Shown: positions 50,974-59,308, numbered from the stretch's first letter. The stretch is 64,000 nucleotides of DNA from Chloroflexota bacterium (GCA_016234485.1 JACRBL010000010.1:23462-87461), one strand, 5' to 3'. Notes: generated by a model not told the origin, from the sequence alone. Translations and numbers: made by a program.

Positions 50974-52701
50974 TTAGCGAATGAACCAGGTGCGACCCAG
51001 CAACCACCAGTTGGTGAGGTAGTAGATGGCGAACCAGGCCAGGAAAGCAAAGACGAGAACGAGCGTGCCTTTGGGTTGGTTCTTGGGGAGTTCCATGTCG
51101 CGGTCGGTGAGTTTGGTGGACTCGAGCAGGGGGTTGTGCGTACCCGTCAGCAGGAGCATTTGGGTGGGCTCGACACGCGGGCCGGTGAGGATGGAGACCA
51201 GCACGATGGTCACGTACATGATGCCGCCCGTGACGGCGATCAGCGCGCCGATGCCGAAGATGGCGAGGGTCAGGTCAACCGTGCCGGGGACGACGCCCGC
51301 GAAGGTGATGTCCCAGTTGCGGCGGGAGACGCCTTGCAAGCCGCTGGTGATCATGCCGAGCGAGACGAGCAGGGAACCGAAGCCGTACACGTAGGGCTGC
51401 CACTTGGCCCAACTCTTAAGTTTGAGTTCCTTGCGGAAAATGAGCGGGATGACGTAGTAAGTGAAGGCCATGAAGGCAGTGGTGGTTCCGCCGACGACGG
51501 TGGCATGGAAGTGACCGGGTAGGCGCAGGGTGTTGTGCGCCAGCATGTTGATCTGTTCGGTGCCGATGGTGACGCCTGTGACGCCGCCCACCCAGCCGAA
51601 GAGGATCATGGACATGACCATGCCAGAGAAGCCAGGCTCACCCCACGGAGCGTTGCGAAGCCAGCCGAAAAGTCCTTTGGTGAACCCCTTGGCACGCAGG
51701 GCAATTTCCATCGCGGCCGGGATCGAGAAGGCGTGCATCATCGAGCCGAGTACAGCCAGATACATGGCGTAGGAGGTGTTGACGGCTTTCCACGCGAACG
51801 AGAGGCCGGGGTCAACCAAAAGATGATGCGCCGAGCCAAGGTTGATGAAGAACAGGTAGAGAATGAAGGCGAGGCGCGAGAACTTCTCGTTGACGGGGCG
51901 GATGCCGACGGTCATCTGCGCGAGCATGTACCAGATGGAAACCATCGCGGCCAGATTGACCTGTTGGGCGGGGTGCCCAAAACCCCAGAAGAAGTTGCGG
52001 TAGATGCCAGGGTCGTAATTCTGCATCCAGCCCAAGGACCAGAAGAAGGCCGGGACGACAGCCGCCGCGCCCTCGAGCAGGGTGTAGACGGCGAGAATGG
52101 CGGCGGTCATCAAACCGAAGACGGCCAGCGGCAACGATCCGGGGACTTTGCCTTCGCGCTTGGCAACCACGATATTGATGAAGAAGGTGATGACCTGGAT
52201 CAGCGCGCCGACCGCAAAGAGGATGTAACTTAGGTAGAACAGCGGATGCGCCTTGAGCGGCACATACGCGGAGAACATGACGATGCTCTTCGCGTCGAAG
52301 AGAACCACGCCGTTCACCATCAGGCCGCCGATGGTCATCAGGATCCAGCCGAACCAGGCCAGTTTGGGCGCGGCATGGCGGGCGTTGAGCAGGGCGGTGG
52401 AGCCGAAGTGCAGGCCGGCCATTTCGAAGAACACGATCCACGCCACGAGCATATCAATGCCGTGCAGGGTGAGCAGGCGGTAGAACCAGGTGGCGTCGAG
52501 CAGGTGAATGGCCTGCCAGCGGGTGAGCGCGATCAGCAGGGCGAAGAGTCCGCCCAGCACGAGAGTGACGACCGCCATCACCGCGTTGGCAATGATGAGG
52601 CGTTCGGTGTGCATGTCCACTTTGAGCGTGGTCACGTTGCAGACGCGATAGTCATCCTTCGCGCCTGCCGTCCAGGGAGTAGTGGGAGCAAGTGTAGCCA
52701 T
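50974..52701 (-). CDS. Heme-copper oxidoreductase subunit I, B-family-like, Tyr-lacking (probable nitric oxide reductase)
   Basis: 575 residues, about 12-14 transmembrane segments. All six metal-binding His are visible: LTLHGIDMLVAW (low-spin heme), FFWGFGHPAQQVN (CuB), GSAHHLLVDPG (CuB pair), and HNTLRLPGHFHATV (heme pair, B-family style). In oxygen reductases of this family the CuB His is followed at +4 by the cross-linked Tyr (HPxxY); here that residue is Gln (HPAQQ). The helix VII position used by cbb3 enzymes is Ile. Loss of this Tyr is a hallmark of NO reductases in the superfamily, and CuA-containing eNOR/sNOR types are known. Strong Shine-Dalgarno TAGGAGG. Operon with subunit II, 10 bases upstream. 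Confidence 0.85.
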   Translation of the reverse strand: MATLAPTTPWTAGAKDDYRVCNVTTLKVDMHTERLIIANAVMAVVTLVLGGLFALLIALTRWQAIHLLDATWFYRLLTLHGIDMLVAWIVFFEMAGLHFGSTALLNARHAAPKLAWFGWILMTIGGLMVNGVVLFDAKSIVMFSAYVPLKAHPLFYLSYILFAVGALIQVITFFINIVVAKREGKVPGSLPLAVFGLMTAAILAVYTLLEGAAAVVPAFFWSLGWMQNYDPGIYRNFFWGFGHPAQQVNLAAMVSIWYMLAQMTVGIRPVNEKFSRLAFILYLFFINLGSAHHLLVDPGLSFAWKAVNTSYAMYLAVLGSMMHAFSIPAAMEIALRAKGFTKGLFGWLRNAPWGEPGFSGMVMSMILFGWVGGVTGVTIGTEQINMLAHNTLRLPGHFHATVVGGTTTAFMAFTYYVIPLIFRKELKLKSWAKWQPYVYGFGSLLVSLGMITSGLQGVSRRNWDITFAGVVPGTVDLTLAIFGIGALIAVTGGIMYVTIVLVSILTGPRVEPTQMLLLTGTHNPLLESTKLTDRDMELPKNQPKGTLVLVFAFLAWFAIYYLTNWWLLGRTWFIR

Positions 52702-52711
52702 CGAAAGCCTC

Positions 52712-53242
52712 CTATTTCACGATGATCTTGCCGACCATCGTGTGATGCCCAAGCGAGCAGAATTCATTGCAGACCACGGTGAAGTCGCCGGTCGAGGTCG
52801 GGACAATGGTGGCGACGTAATCGTAGCCCGGCAGGACTTGCAGGTTGATATTCACGGGTTGGAGCGAGAAGCCGTGTTGCAAATCCATCGAGGACAGGTG
52901 CAGGCGGTAGGTCTTGCCCACTTCCAATTGCAGGATGGGATACCACTGCCAGGCGCTGGCGCGCAAGTACACATCGGAGCCAGCGGGCGGCGCGACTACG
53001 GGGAAGGTCACGCCGTTGAGGGTTTCCTCTCCAACTTTGTATTGATCCACAAAGGCGTTCACCTTCGCGGAGAAATCCGCACCAGAGATTTTATACGTTT
53101 CGGTCGGCACATTCTGCTTGCCCATGAAATACCAGAGCGGCATCATCAGGGTCAGGAAGATGCACCACACGAAGGCCACCGTCAGCCAGGTCTTTTCGAG
53201 GCGGCCAAGAGGTTTCCACCAGATTCGTTCGGGAGCTAACAT
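52712..53242 (-). CDS. CuA-containing heme-copper oxidoreductase subunit II
   Basis: 176 residues: one N-terminal transmembrane helix (LTVAFVWCIFLTLMMPLWYF) and a periplasmic cupredoxin domain. CuA ligands are complete: His in SSMDLQHGFSL and the loop CNEFCSLGHHTM (C-x3-C-x3-H-x2-M). It receives electrons from a cytochrome c or blue-copper donor and passes them to subunit I. A single membrane helix and short length match the B-family (ba3-like) type. Shine-Dalgarno TAGGAG is well placed. The gene sits between the small subunit and subunit I. Confidence 0.93.
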   Translation of the reverse strand: MLAPERIWWKPLGRLEKTWLTVAFVWCIFLTLMMPLWYFMGKQNVPTETYKISGADFSAKVNAFVDQYKVGEETLNGVTFPVVAPPAGSDVYLRASAWQWYPILQLEVGKTYRLHLSSMDLQHGFSLQPVNINLQVLPGYDYVATIVPTSTGDFTVVCNEFCSLGHHTMVGKIIVK

Positions 53243-53268
53243 TGTTTATTCTCCTATTTAGATTTGGC

Positions 53269-53427
53269 CTACGGGGCAGGCGGCACGTTCAACAGGTCAA
53301 CGATTCCCCACACGTTGTAAACCACGGTACTGATGGCCAGCGAAAGCAGGAACAACAACCAGATATTGTCGAAGATCTTCTGCCATTTCGCCGCTTCGGG
53401 GCTTTCGTGTGCATTCTTCTCGCTCAT
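53269..53427 (-). CDS. Small single-helix subunit of the heme-copper oxidoreductase (subunit IIa-like)
   Basis: 52-residue ORF starting MSEKNAHESPEAAKW and containing one transmembrane helix (NIWLLFLLSLAISTVVYNVW), ending LLNVPPAP. AAAAGGAG lies seven bases before the ATG, and the ORF is the first gene after the operon promoter. B-family oxidases such as ba3 carry a tiny single-helix subunit IIa next to subunit II, and this ORF matches in position and topology rather than in clear sequence. It is too short to be picked up by usual length cut-offs. Confidence 0.65.
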   Translation of the reverse strand: MSEKNAHESPEAAKWQKIFDNIWLLFLLSLAISTVVYNVWGIVDLLNVPPAP

Positions 53428-53447
53428 AGCATTCTCCTTTTGTGTAA

Positions 53448-53463
53448 TGTGGCTTATTTCACA
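53448..53463 (-). promoter_or_regulatory. Second CRP/FNR-like palindrome in the oxidoreductase leader
   Basis: TGTGA-AATAAG-CCACA, nine of ten matches to TGTGA-N6-TCACA, centred about 23 bases after the inferred start point. It might act as a repressor site or as a second activator site for another promoter. Confidence 0.45.
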
Positions 53464-53484
53464 AGATTTATCTGAATAAACCCT

Positions 53485-53527
53485 ATATTAGCCGCTAAGT
53501 TCCTTCCTTGCAGTGACTTTTGTTACA
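53485..53527 (-). promoter_or_regulatory. CRP/FNR-type class II promoter of the heme-copper oxidoreductase operon
   Basis: Palindrome TGTAACAAAAGTCACT (53512-53527) is centred 41.5 bases before the start implied by the -10 TAATAT (53485-53490). It shares the string ACAAAAGTCACT/ATAAAAGTCACT with the copper ATPase promoter. Confidence 0.65.
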
Positions 53528-53565
53528 AAATGGAGTGTTTGGGGAAAGGTTTTTCTGTCGCGGCA

Positions 53566-53600
53566 ATAAAAAAAGCCTGCTCTCTTGCGAGGCAGGCTTT
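53566..53600 (-). terminator. Rho-independent terminator after the P2-type ATPase gene
   Basis: Stem AAAGCCTGC (53572-53580) with GCAGGCTTT (53592-53600), followed on the minus strand by TTTTTTTATT. It closes the dedA-ATPase operon. Confidence 0.88.
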
Positions 53601-53621
53601 GATATCTCTGCTTTCTGTTTA

Positions 53622-56324
53622 CTACTCTCTCCTCCCCACCCTCTTCGCCATCTCCATCACCCCAAACACCACCACCCCACTCCCAGCCGCGATGGACAGG
53701 TCGCACAGGCTCAGCGGAACCACGTTGAAGAAATTGCTCAGGAATGGGATGTAAAGCACAACCAGTTGCAACACGACCACGGTCAATGCCATGGCGACCA
53801 GCAACGGATTGCTCATCAAACGGATCTTGAACAGCGAATCCTTGGCTGAACGCGAAGCCAGCGCCTGGAAGACCTGCATGAATGCCAGCGACGTGAAGAC
53901 CATTGTCTGCCACTGCTCGCGACCCGTGAAGTAATACCACGCGCCGAGTCCCAGCGCGAGGGCGCCGATCAACGCGCCGACCCACACTACCTGCACGCCT
54001 GCGCCGCGGCTGAACACGCCTTCCTTCGGCGAGTACGGCGCGCGCTTCATCGTGTCGCTCTCGGCGTTCTCCACGCCGATGCCGAGTCCGAGCAGGCCGT
54101 CGGTCAACAGGTTGAGCCACAGCAACTGCAACGGCAACAGCGGGATGGGCTTGCCCAAGAACGGAGCGAGCAACATCACCAGCACCTTGCCGATATTCCC
54201 CGCCACGCTGAAGCGCACGAACTTACGGATATTGTCGTAGATCACCCGCCCCTCTTTCACCGCGCTGACGATGGTCGCGAAGTTGTCGTCGAGCAGAACC
54301 ATGTCGGCGGCTTCCTTCGACACGTCCGTGCCCGTGATGCCCATCGCCACGCCGATGTCGGCGCGCTTGAGCGCAGGCGCGTCGTTCACGCCGTCGCCCG
54401 TCATCGAGACGATGTGTCCGCGCTCCTGCAAGGCTTGCACAATTTTCAATTTGTGTTCGGGCGAGACACGTGCGAAAACCTGCACCTCGTCCACCACATT
54501 TTTTAATTCGTCGAACGACAGGGCTTCGATCTCCGCGCCTGTCAACACGCGTCCCGTCTCGGCAATGCCCAACTGCCGCGCGATCTCCGCCGCGGTGAGC
54601 GGATGGTCGCCCGTGATCATCACCGTGCGGATGCCCGCGCTCTTCGTCACCGCCACCGCGTCTTTCACTTCGGCGCGCGGCGGGTCGATCATCCCGAACA
54701 GGCCGATGAACGTCAGGTTCTGTTCCAGATCCGTTTGGATGACTTCGGGGATCGAGTCCAGCAGACGGAACGCGACGCCGAGGACGCGCATCCCCTTCTT
54801 GGCAAGACGCTCGTTCGCCGCTTCGATCCTGACCTTGAACTGGTCGTCCATTTTCTGGGCTTGACCATTCACCCAAACCTGGCTCGAGATCCCCAGCAAC
54901 CCATCCGCGCTGCCTTTGGTGAAGGCGATGTAATGGTGACTACCGATCTCCAAGCCCGCGAGAACCGTCCCATCGAATTGACCGAGATGGTGGACGGTGG
55001 TCATGCGCTTGCGCTCGGAGTCAAAGGGCAACTCGGCCGCGCGCGGGAACGAGGTATCCAGCGAGGACTTCCAGTAGCCCATCTTGGCCGCGGCCGCCAC
55101 GAGCGCGCCCTCGGTCGGGTCGCCGAGCGTGTGGAAGCGGTCGTCGCCCTCGTCAATGAGACGGGCGTCGTTGCACAGCGCGCCGCCGATGGCCGTCAGC
55201 GAGAGAGCGGATTGGGCGGGTGTGCCCAGGCTGCGGGTCGCAGTGAACGAGCCGCTGCGATCCATTTCTTCGGTCAAATCCAACGCGTGGTCGGCCACGT
55301 CCAATACAACGACGGTCATGCGGTTCTCGGTGAGGGTGCCCGTCTTGTCGGAGCAGATGACCGTCACCGAGCCGAGGGTTTCCACGGCGGGGAGTTTGCG
55401 GATGAGGGAGTTCTTCGCCAACATGCGTTGCGCGCCAAGCGCCAGCGTGATCGTGACCACGGCGGGCAACCCCTCGGGGACGATGGCCACCGCCACGCTG
55501 ACCGCGGTCAACAGCATGTGACGCAACTCGTCGCCGCGTAAGAGTCCCAACACGGCAATGAAGACCGCGATGACCACGCCCACGATGGCGAGATTCTTTC
55601 CAAGTCGGTCGAGGCGCTTTTGGAGCGGCGTCTGCCCCGTGTCGCTCTGCTGGATGAGATTGGCGATCTTGCCGAGTTCGGTCTGCATCCCCGTAGCGAC
55701 GACGAGCGCCAGGCCGCGTCCCTGCGTGACGATGGTGCCCATGTAACTCATGTTGCGACGGTCGCCGAGCGGAAGGTCGTCGCCTGATAGCGCGGCGGTC
55801 TGCTTCTCGACGGGTTCGGATTCGCCCGTCAGCGCGGCCTCTTGGATTCGCAGGTTGACCGCTTCCAGCAGACGCACGTCCGCGGGCAGGACATTGCCCG
55901 CCTCGAGCTGGAGGATGTCGCCTGGGACGAGGTCACGCGCGGAGAGCGGAACCAGCTTCCCGTCACGGAAGACGCGCACTTCGGGCACGGAAAGTTTCTT
56001 CAGCGCAGCGATGGCCTGTTCGGCGCGATATTCCTGCACAAATCCGAGGATCGCATATAGCAAAACAATGGCGCCGATGGCGATGGTGTTCTTGGTGTCG
56101 CCAAGCAGGCCAGCAACGACCGCGGCCGCGATGAGGATGAGAACCATCGTGGCGGTGATCTGCTCCCAGAAAATTTTCAGCGGGGTACGCCCGCCTTTTT
56201 CGACGAGTTCGTTGCGGCCATATTGGACGAGGCGCGTTTCCGCGTCGGATTGGGAAAGTCCGCGCTCTTGCGTCACGCCAAGATTGGCTAGATTTTGTTT
56301 GATGTCAATGAGATGCCAATTCAT
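53622..56324 (-). CDS. P2-type cation-exporting ATPase (SERCA/PMR1-like), probable Mn2+ exporter
   Basis: 900 residues. N-terminal cation-ATPase domain ([18 protein letters not shown]), TGES loop ([12 protein letters not shown], about residue 180), M4 motif [19 protein letters not shown] (about residue 285), phosphorylation site [13 protein letters not shown] (about residue 330), hinge [20 protein letters not shown] (about residue 635). The M4 PEGLP is typical of Ca2+/Mn2+ pumps rather than Na+ or H+ pumps. A yybP-ykoY manganese riboswitch upstream of the operon argues for Mn2+ efflux, as for lactococcal YoaB. It follows dedA by 12 bases and ends at a strong terminator. Confidence 0.92.
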   Translation of the reverse strand: MNWHLIDIKQNLANLGVTQERGLSQSDAETRLVQYGRNELVEKGGRTPLKIFWEQITATMVLILIAAAVVAGLLGDTKNTIAIGAIVLLYAILGFVQEYRAEQAIAALKKLSVPEVRVFRDGKLVPLSARDLVPGDILQLEAGNVLPADVRLLEAVNLRIQEAALTGESEPVEKQTAALSGDDLPLGDRRNMSYMGTIVTQGRGLALVVATGMQTELGKIANLIQQSDTGQTPLQKRLDRLGKNLAIVGVVIAVFIAVLGLLRGDELRHMLLTAVSVAVAIVPEGLPAVVTITLALGAQRMLAKNSLIRKLPAVETLGSVTVICSDKTGTLTENRMTVVVLDVADHALDLTEEMDRSGSFTATRSLGTPAQSALSLTAIGGALCNDARLIDEGDDRFHTLGDPTEGALVAAAAKMGYWKSSLDTSFPRAAELPFDSERKRMTTVHHLGQFDGTVLAGLEIGSHHYIAFTKGSADGLLGISSQVWVNGQAQKMDDQFKVRIEAANERLAKKGMRVLGVAFRLLDSIPEVIQTDLEQNLTFIGLFGMIDPPRAEVKDAVAVTKSAGIRTVMITGDHPLTAAEIARQLGIAETGRVLTGAEIEALSFDELKNVVDEVQVFARVSPEHKLKIVQALQERGHIVSMTGDGVNDAPALKRADIGVAMGITGTDVSKEAADMVLLDDNFATIVSAVKEGRVIYDNIRKFVRFSVAGNIGKVLVMLLAPFLGKPIPLLPLQLLWLNLLTDGLLGLGIGVENAESDTMKRAPYSPKEGVFSRGAGVQVVWVGALIGALALGLGAWYYFTGREQWQTMVFTSLAFMQVFQALASRSAKDSLFKIRLMSNPLLVAMALTVVVLQLVVLYIPFLSNFFNVVPLSLCDLSIAAGSGVVVFGVMEMAKRVGRRE

Positions 56325-56336
56325 GTGATTCCTTGT

Positions 56337-56981
56337 TTATTCCATCTCGAGCCGTGAGAATTGCTTTCGATAATGAAAGACCATGTAGCCACTTACCGCC
56401 AGCAGGCCGCCGATTAAAATGAAAGGGAGATATTGCTTGATGTACTGGCTGATGAGCATCCATTCATGTCCAAGTATATAACCGATGCCGATTAACAGGG
56501 TACACCAAACGTAGGCGCCAATGAGCGTGGCAAAGAAAAATTTTGGAAAAGGAATCCGCACGAGCCCCGCAGGAATGCTGATGAGCGTGCGAACGCCAGG
56601 GATGACGCGACCGATCAAGACGATGCCTGTTCCAAATTTGTGGACTTGCTCCTCGGCGCGCGTGACGTGCGCCATGTCCATGCGGAAGAAGCGGGCGAAC
56701 TTTTCGATGACGGGACGTCCGCCGAGCCGCGCCACCCAATAGGTGATGGACGCGCCGATGGCGCTGCCCAGCGCGGCATACGCTCCGCCGAGGAAGATCA
56801 GGCTGGGATGCAGGGCGTGGCGCTCGATCAGCATCCAGCCAGCGAAACCCAGGATGATTTCGCTGGGCGTGATGCCTGTGGCGTTTTCAAAAACCATCAA
56901 GCCGAACACGCCTGCCCAGCCGAACTGGTCGAAGACGGTTTGCAAGGTTGCCAAAATGGTTGCTTCAATCTGGTCTAACAT
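56337..56981 (-). CDS. DedA-family membrane protein
   Basis: 214 residues with about five to six membrane segments. The DedA (SNARE-associated) core is visible: FENATGITPSEIILGFAG (about residue 31), YWVARLGGRPVIEKFARFF, and GRVIPGVRTLISIPAGLVRIPF (about residue 123) with the conserved Arg pair. DedA proteins act in lipid-carrier or cation-linked membrane homeostasis. Shine-Dalgarno AGGAGA. First gene behind the Mn riboswitch, translated just before the P2-type ATPase. Confidence 0.9.
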   Translation of the reverse strand: MLDQIEATILATLQTVFDQFGWAGVFGLMVFENATGITPSEIILGFAGWMLIERHALHPSLIFLGGAYAALGSAIGASITYWVARLGGRPVIEKFARFFRMDMAHVTRAEEQVHKFGTGIVLIGRVIPGVRTLISIPAGLVRIPFPKFFFATLIGAYVWCTLLIGIGYILGHEWMLISQYIKQYLPFILIGGLLAVSGYMVFHYRKQFSRLEME

Positions 56982-57033
56982 GATTCTCTCCTCAGTTTAT
57001 GCGTAGCGTTTCATTCAATAAGATTTGTCCTAT

Positions 57034-57061
57034 CGGAGTGCGGACTTAAGTCCGCACTCCG
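57034..57061. repeat. 28-base perfect palindrome in the dedA leader
   Basis: CGGAGTGCGGACTT/AAGTCCGCACTCCG with no interruption, flanked by CCTATC and GATAGG. It lies between the riboswitch terminator and dedA, so it would fold in the read-through transcript. Possibly a REP-like insert. Confidence 0.75.
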
Positions 57062-57104
57062 AGGATTTTTTCGGATAGGCTCCAAGGCGCCACGCATCCC
57101 TGGA

Positions 57105-57146
57105 TAAAAAAAGACCACCGCCAAAATGATTCTTGGCGATGGTCTT
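57105..57146 (-). terminator. Riboswitch-controlled terminator (expression platform)
   Basis: A 14-base stem with one mismatch (57111-57124 with 57133-57146), followed on the minus strand by a run of T. Its 5' arm includes CCATCG, the same bases that close aptamer stem P1, so the two structures exclude each other. Ligand binding should prevent termination. Confidence 0.85.
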
Positions 57147-57221
57147 GCCTTTCACTGAACAGCCGAGACCGAAGTCCGTATTGACGACTGCCCAACCCTT
57201 GCGGGCGGCTACTCCCCATCG
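57137..57221 (-). ncRNA. yybP-ykoY manganese riboswitch aptamer
   Basis: The minus strand contains GGGGAGTAGCC (57207-57217), the hallmark of the yybP-ykoY class. Further along come GTCGTCAATACG (fits the conserved TCAA-type L3 segment) and GGCAAGACC at the 3' side. Stem P1 pairs CGATGG (57216-57221) with CCATCG (57137-57142), and an inner AGCCG pairs with CGGCT. The class senses Mn2+ and usually turns expression on. Downstream genes are dedA and a P2-type cation ATPase, both typical targets. The remaining 305-base gap (56982-57286) also holds the promoter, terminator and a 28-base palindrome. Confidence 0.85.
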
Positions 57222-57231
57222 GAGTGTGCGC

Positions 57232-57261
57232 AGTATACAGAATGATGCGGGCTCTTGTCAA
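57232..57261 (-). promoter_or_regulatory. Sigma-70 promoter of the riboswitch-dedA-ATPase transcript
   Basis: Perfect -35 TTGACA (57256-57261), 18-base spacer, -10 TATACT (57232-57237). The predicted start near 57225 is a few bases before the aptamer. Confidence 0.85.
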
Positions 57262-57286
57262 TTCTCTGCGGTTAAGAGTTCTCTCA

Positions 57287-58390
57287 TCAGGCAGGGACGA
57301 TCACGATGCCCGAGGCCTTCAGCGCGGAGCGGATCATCAGAAACTCGGTGATGTTCTCGGCCGTGATGAGGCCGACGAACTGTCCCGCGTGCATCACGGG
57401 CAGGGTCTTCGCTTCGGCCTCCTGCAAACGCATCAACGCCATCTCGACCATTTCGTACGAGTCGACCGAGGGCAGGTCGCGGCGGATGAAGTCCATCACC
57501 GCGGCGGACTGTCCGTGCTGGGCGAGGGCGGTCATGAAGCGGTCACGTTCGAGGATGCCCGCGACATTTCCGTTCGCGTCCACTACGGGGAAGTCGTGCT
57601 GCGAGCCAGCCAGGAGCAACGCCACCGCCTGCGCGAGACTATCTCGCGGCGAGAGAGAGTGGAAGTCGGTCATCATGGCGCGGGTGACGGGGATGCCGCT
57701 GATCGAGTTCTTCATCTGCACCATGCTGGCTTCCTGCGAAGCGCCGATCCACACGAATAAGGCGATGAACAGCAGGGTCGGGTTGCCGAACAGGCCAGCC
57801 AACCCAAACAGCAGAGCCATGCCCTGACCGATCGTGGCGGCGGTCTGCGTGGCCTTCACGTAGTCCATGCGCGTGGCGAGCAGCGCCCGAAGGACGCGTC
57901 CGCCGTCCATGGGGAAGGCCGGCAGAAGGTTGAAGAGAACGAGCGAAACGTTCACAAGGGCGAGGCGCTCGATGAAGGATCCGCTCGCGACGGTCAATCC
58001 CGTCAACGGCTCGAGGGTGTTCGTCAGGATGAGCCAGCCGAAGAGCGCGATCGCCAGAACTACGTTCACCGCGGGACCCGCCAGCGCGACCCAAAATTCC
58101 TCCATCGGCTTCTCGGGCATGCGCTCCAACCGCGCCACCCCACCGATGGGATAGAGCGTGATATCGCGCGTCTTGATGCCAAACTTGCGGGCGGTGAGGG
58201 CATGACCATATTCATGCATCACGACAAAGAGGAACAACAGAAGGATGAAGGCGATGCCCGAAAGCGCCGCCGCCCAACTCTGCTGGTCGAGCCAATGCGA
58301 AATGCCCACCCAACCGATCAAAAGTAAAAAAGTGGCGTGCATGTACACGTCGATATCAAAGAAGCGTCCGATTTTCCATTGCCATTTCAT
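57287..58390 (-). CDS. Site-2 protease family zinc metalloprotease with tandem CBS domains
   Basis: 367 residues. Membrane metalloprotease core with HEYGH (zinc ligands, about residue 60) in FVVMHEYGHALTARKFG, and the third ligand in LFNLLPAFPMDGGRVLRAL (about residue 158). Two C-terminal CBS domains follow (about 235-360; MTDFHSLSPRDSLAQAVALL, LPVMHAGQFVGLITAENITE), which bind adenosine ligands. Such proteins cleave transmembrane segments, often anti-sigma factors; the substrate here is unknown. Shine-Dalgarno GGAG. Monocistronic, followed by the riboswitch promoter of the next operon. Confidence 0.9.
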   Translation of the reverse strand: MKWQWKIGRFFDIDVYMHATFLLLIGWVGISHWLDQQSWAAALSGIAFILLLFLFVVMHEYGHALTARKFGIKTRDITLYPIGGVARLERMPEKPMEEFWVALAGPAVNVVLAIALFGWLILTNTLEPLTGLTVASGSFIERLALVNVSLVLFNLLPAFPMDGGRVLRALLATRMDYVKATQTAATIGQGMALLFGLAGLFGNPTLLFIALFVWIGASQEASMVQMKNSISGIPVTRAMMTDFHSLSPRDSLAQAVALLLAGSQHDFPVVDANGNVAGILERDRFMTALAQHGQSAAVMDFIRRDLPSVDSYEMVEMALMRLQEAEAKTLPVMHAGQFVGLITAENITEFLMIRSALKASGIVIVPA

Positions 58391-58545
58391 ATTCTCAACT
58401 CCATAAAACTTGTACGCGATTACTCAACTGATGTGGCGATTGTAAGATTAATTTATAAGAAAAATGTTATAAAAATCTCTCAGGAACTATCAGAGTTTGG
58501 TATCATGGCCTTGAATTTTATCGGAACCGACACAAGGAGATTCCC

Positions 58546-59010
58546 ATGCCCAATTCCCCCACCTTCGACGTGACCGCCGCGCATAAATACTTTTCGGCGG
58601 ATTGCTACAACCAGACCTGGACCTTCATGGATAAAGCGCATCGCACGCCCAAGGAGGACGCGTCCATGTTGCAGACGGCGATGGCCTCGCTCTGGCATTG
58701 GTCCCAGCGCGAGGACGCGACGCCGACGAATTTCTCCATCGGCTACTGGCAGGTCTCGCGCGTCTTCGCCTTGCTGGGACAGGCCGACAACGCGCGGCGC
58801 TACGGCGAGATGTCGCTGAAATCCGCGCGGGAGGGAGCGGAGATCGTCTTCATCGGCTTTGGCTACGAGGCCCTCGCCCGCGCCGAAATGGTGGCGGGGA
58901 ACACAGAAAAGATGAAGGAATATCTCGCACAAGCGTGGTCTTGCGCGGAGAAGGTGGAAGATGAGGAGGATAAGCAGTTGCTGGTGAAGGATCTGGAAAC
59001 TATCCAGTAA
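58546..59010 (+). CDS. Small TPR-like helical protein, function unknown
   Basis: 154 residues, all helical, with TPR-like spacing (YWQVSRVFALLGQADNARRY, YEALARAEMVAGNTEKMKEY, LAQAWSCAEKVEDEEDKQLL). AAGGAG lies five bases before the ATG. No membrane or signal sequence. The 155 bases before it are AT-rich and probably contain its promoter, though I cannot fix the hexamers. It precedes VapBC by 64 bases but is likely a separate transcript. Confidence 0.6.
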   Translation: MPNSPTFDVTAAHKYFSADCYNQTWTFMDKAHRTPKEDASMLQTAMASLWHWSQREDATPTNFSIGYWQVSRVFALLGQADNARRYGEMSLKSAREGAEIVFIGFGYEALARAEMVAGNTEKMKEYLAQAWSCAEKVEDEEDKQLLVKDLETIQ

Positions 59011-59043
59011 TCAGATATTTTCACAACAAAGCGCCCTGTCCGT

Positions 59044-59071
59044 GTTATACTTTTAAGCAGAAAGGTATAAC
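59044..59071 (+). promoter_or_regulatory. Inverted-repeat operator overlapping the vapB ribosome-binding site
   Basis: GTTATAC (59044-59050) and GTATAAC (59065-59071) form a 28-base palindrome that contains a TATACT-like -10 and the AAAGG Shine-Dalgarno. Autoregulation by the VapBC complex through such a site is typical. Confidence 0.6.
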
Positions 59072-59074
59072 GCT

Positions 59075-59308
59075 ATGGAACTAACGATTTCCAACAAAGG
59101 TTGGGTGGTCATCCCAGCCGAACTGCGAAAAAAATACGATCTCCACTCTGGCGCGACGGTAACACTCGTGGATTATGGCGGAGTACTGGCGATCATTCCT
59201 GCTTTAAAGAAGCCAGTCAATCAGGCTGCGGGAATGTTAAAAGGCGGCGCGTCGCTGACAAAGGCATTACTCGACGAACACAAAAAAGAGCGCCAACGTG
59301 GCAGATAA
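59075..59308 (+). CDS. AbrB/SpoVT-type antitoxin (VapB-like)
   Basis: 77 residues. N-terminal swapped-hairpin DNA-binding domain TISNKGWVVIPAELRKKYDL, followed by a C-terminal segment that should wrap the toxin (AAGMLKGGASLTKALLDEHK). The gene overlaps the downstream toxin by 11 bases, the usual antitoxin-first arrangement. It is expected to neutralise the PIN nuclease and to repress the operon through the palindrome at 59044-59071. Confidence 0.9.
   Translation: MELTISNKGWVVIPAELRKKYDLHSGATVTLVDYGGVLAIIPALKKPVNQAAGMLKGGASLTKALLDEHKKERQRGR

Noticed and set aside
50974..53242. Ordinary aa3 or ba3 cytochrome c oxidase
   Set aside because: The CuA subunit fits, but subunit I lacks the helix VI Tyr and has no helix VII substitute; subunit III is absent.
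53488..54120. Minus-strand ORF overlapping the end of the P2-type ATPase gene
   Set aside because: Wrong frame relative to the ATPase, Arg-rich, crosses the terminator.
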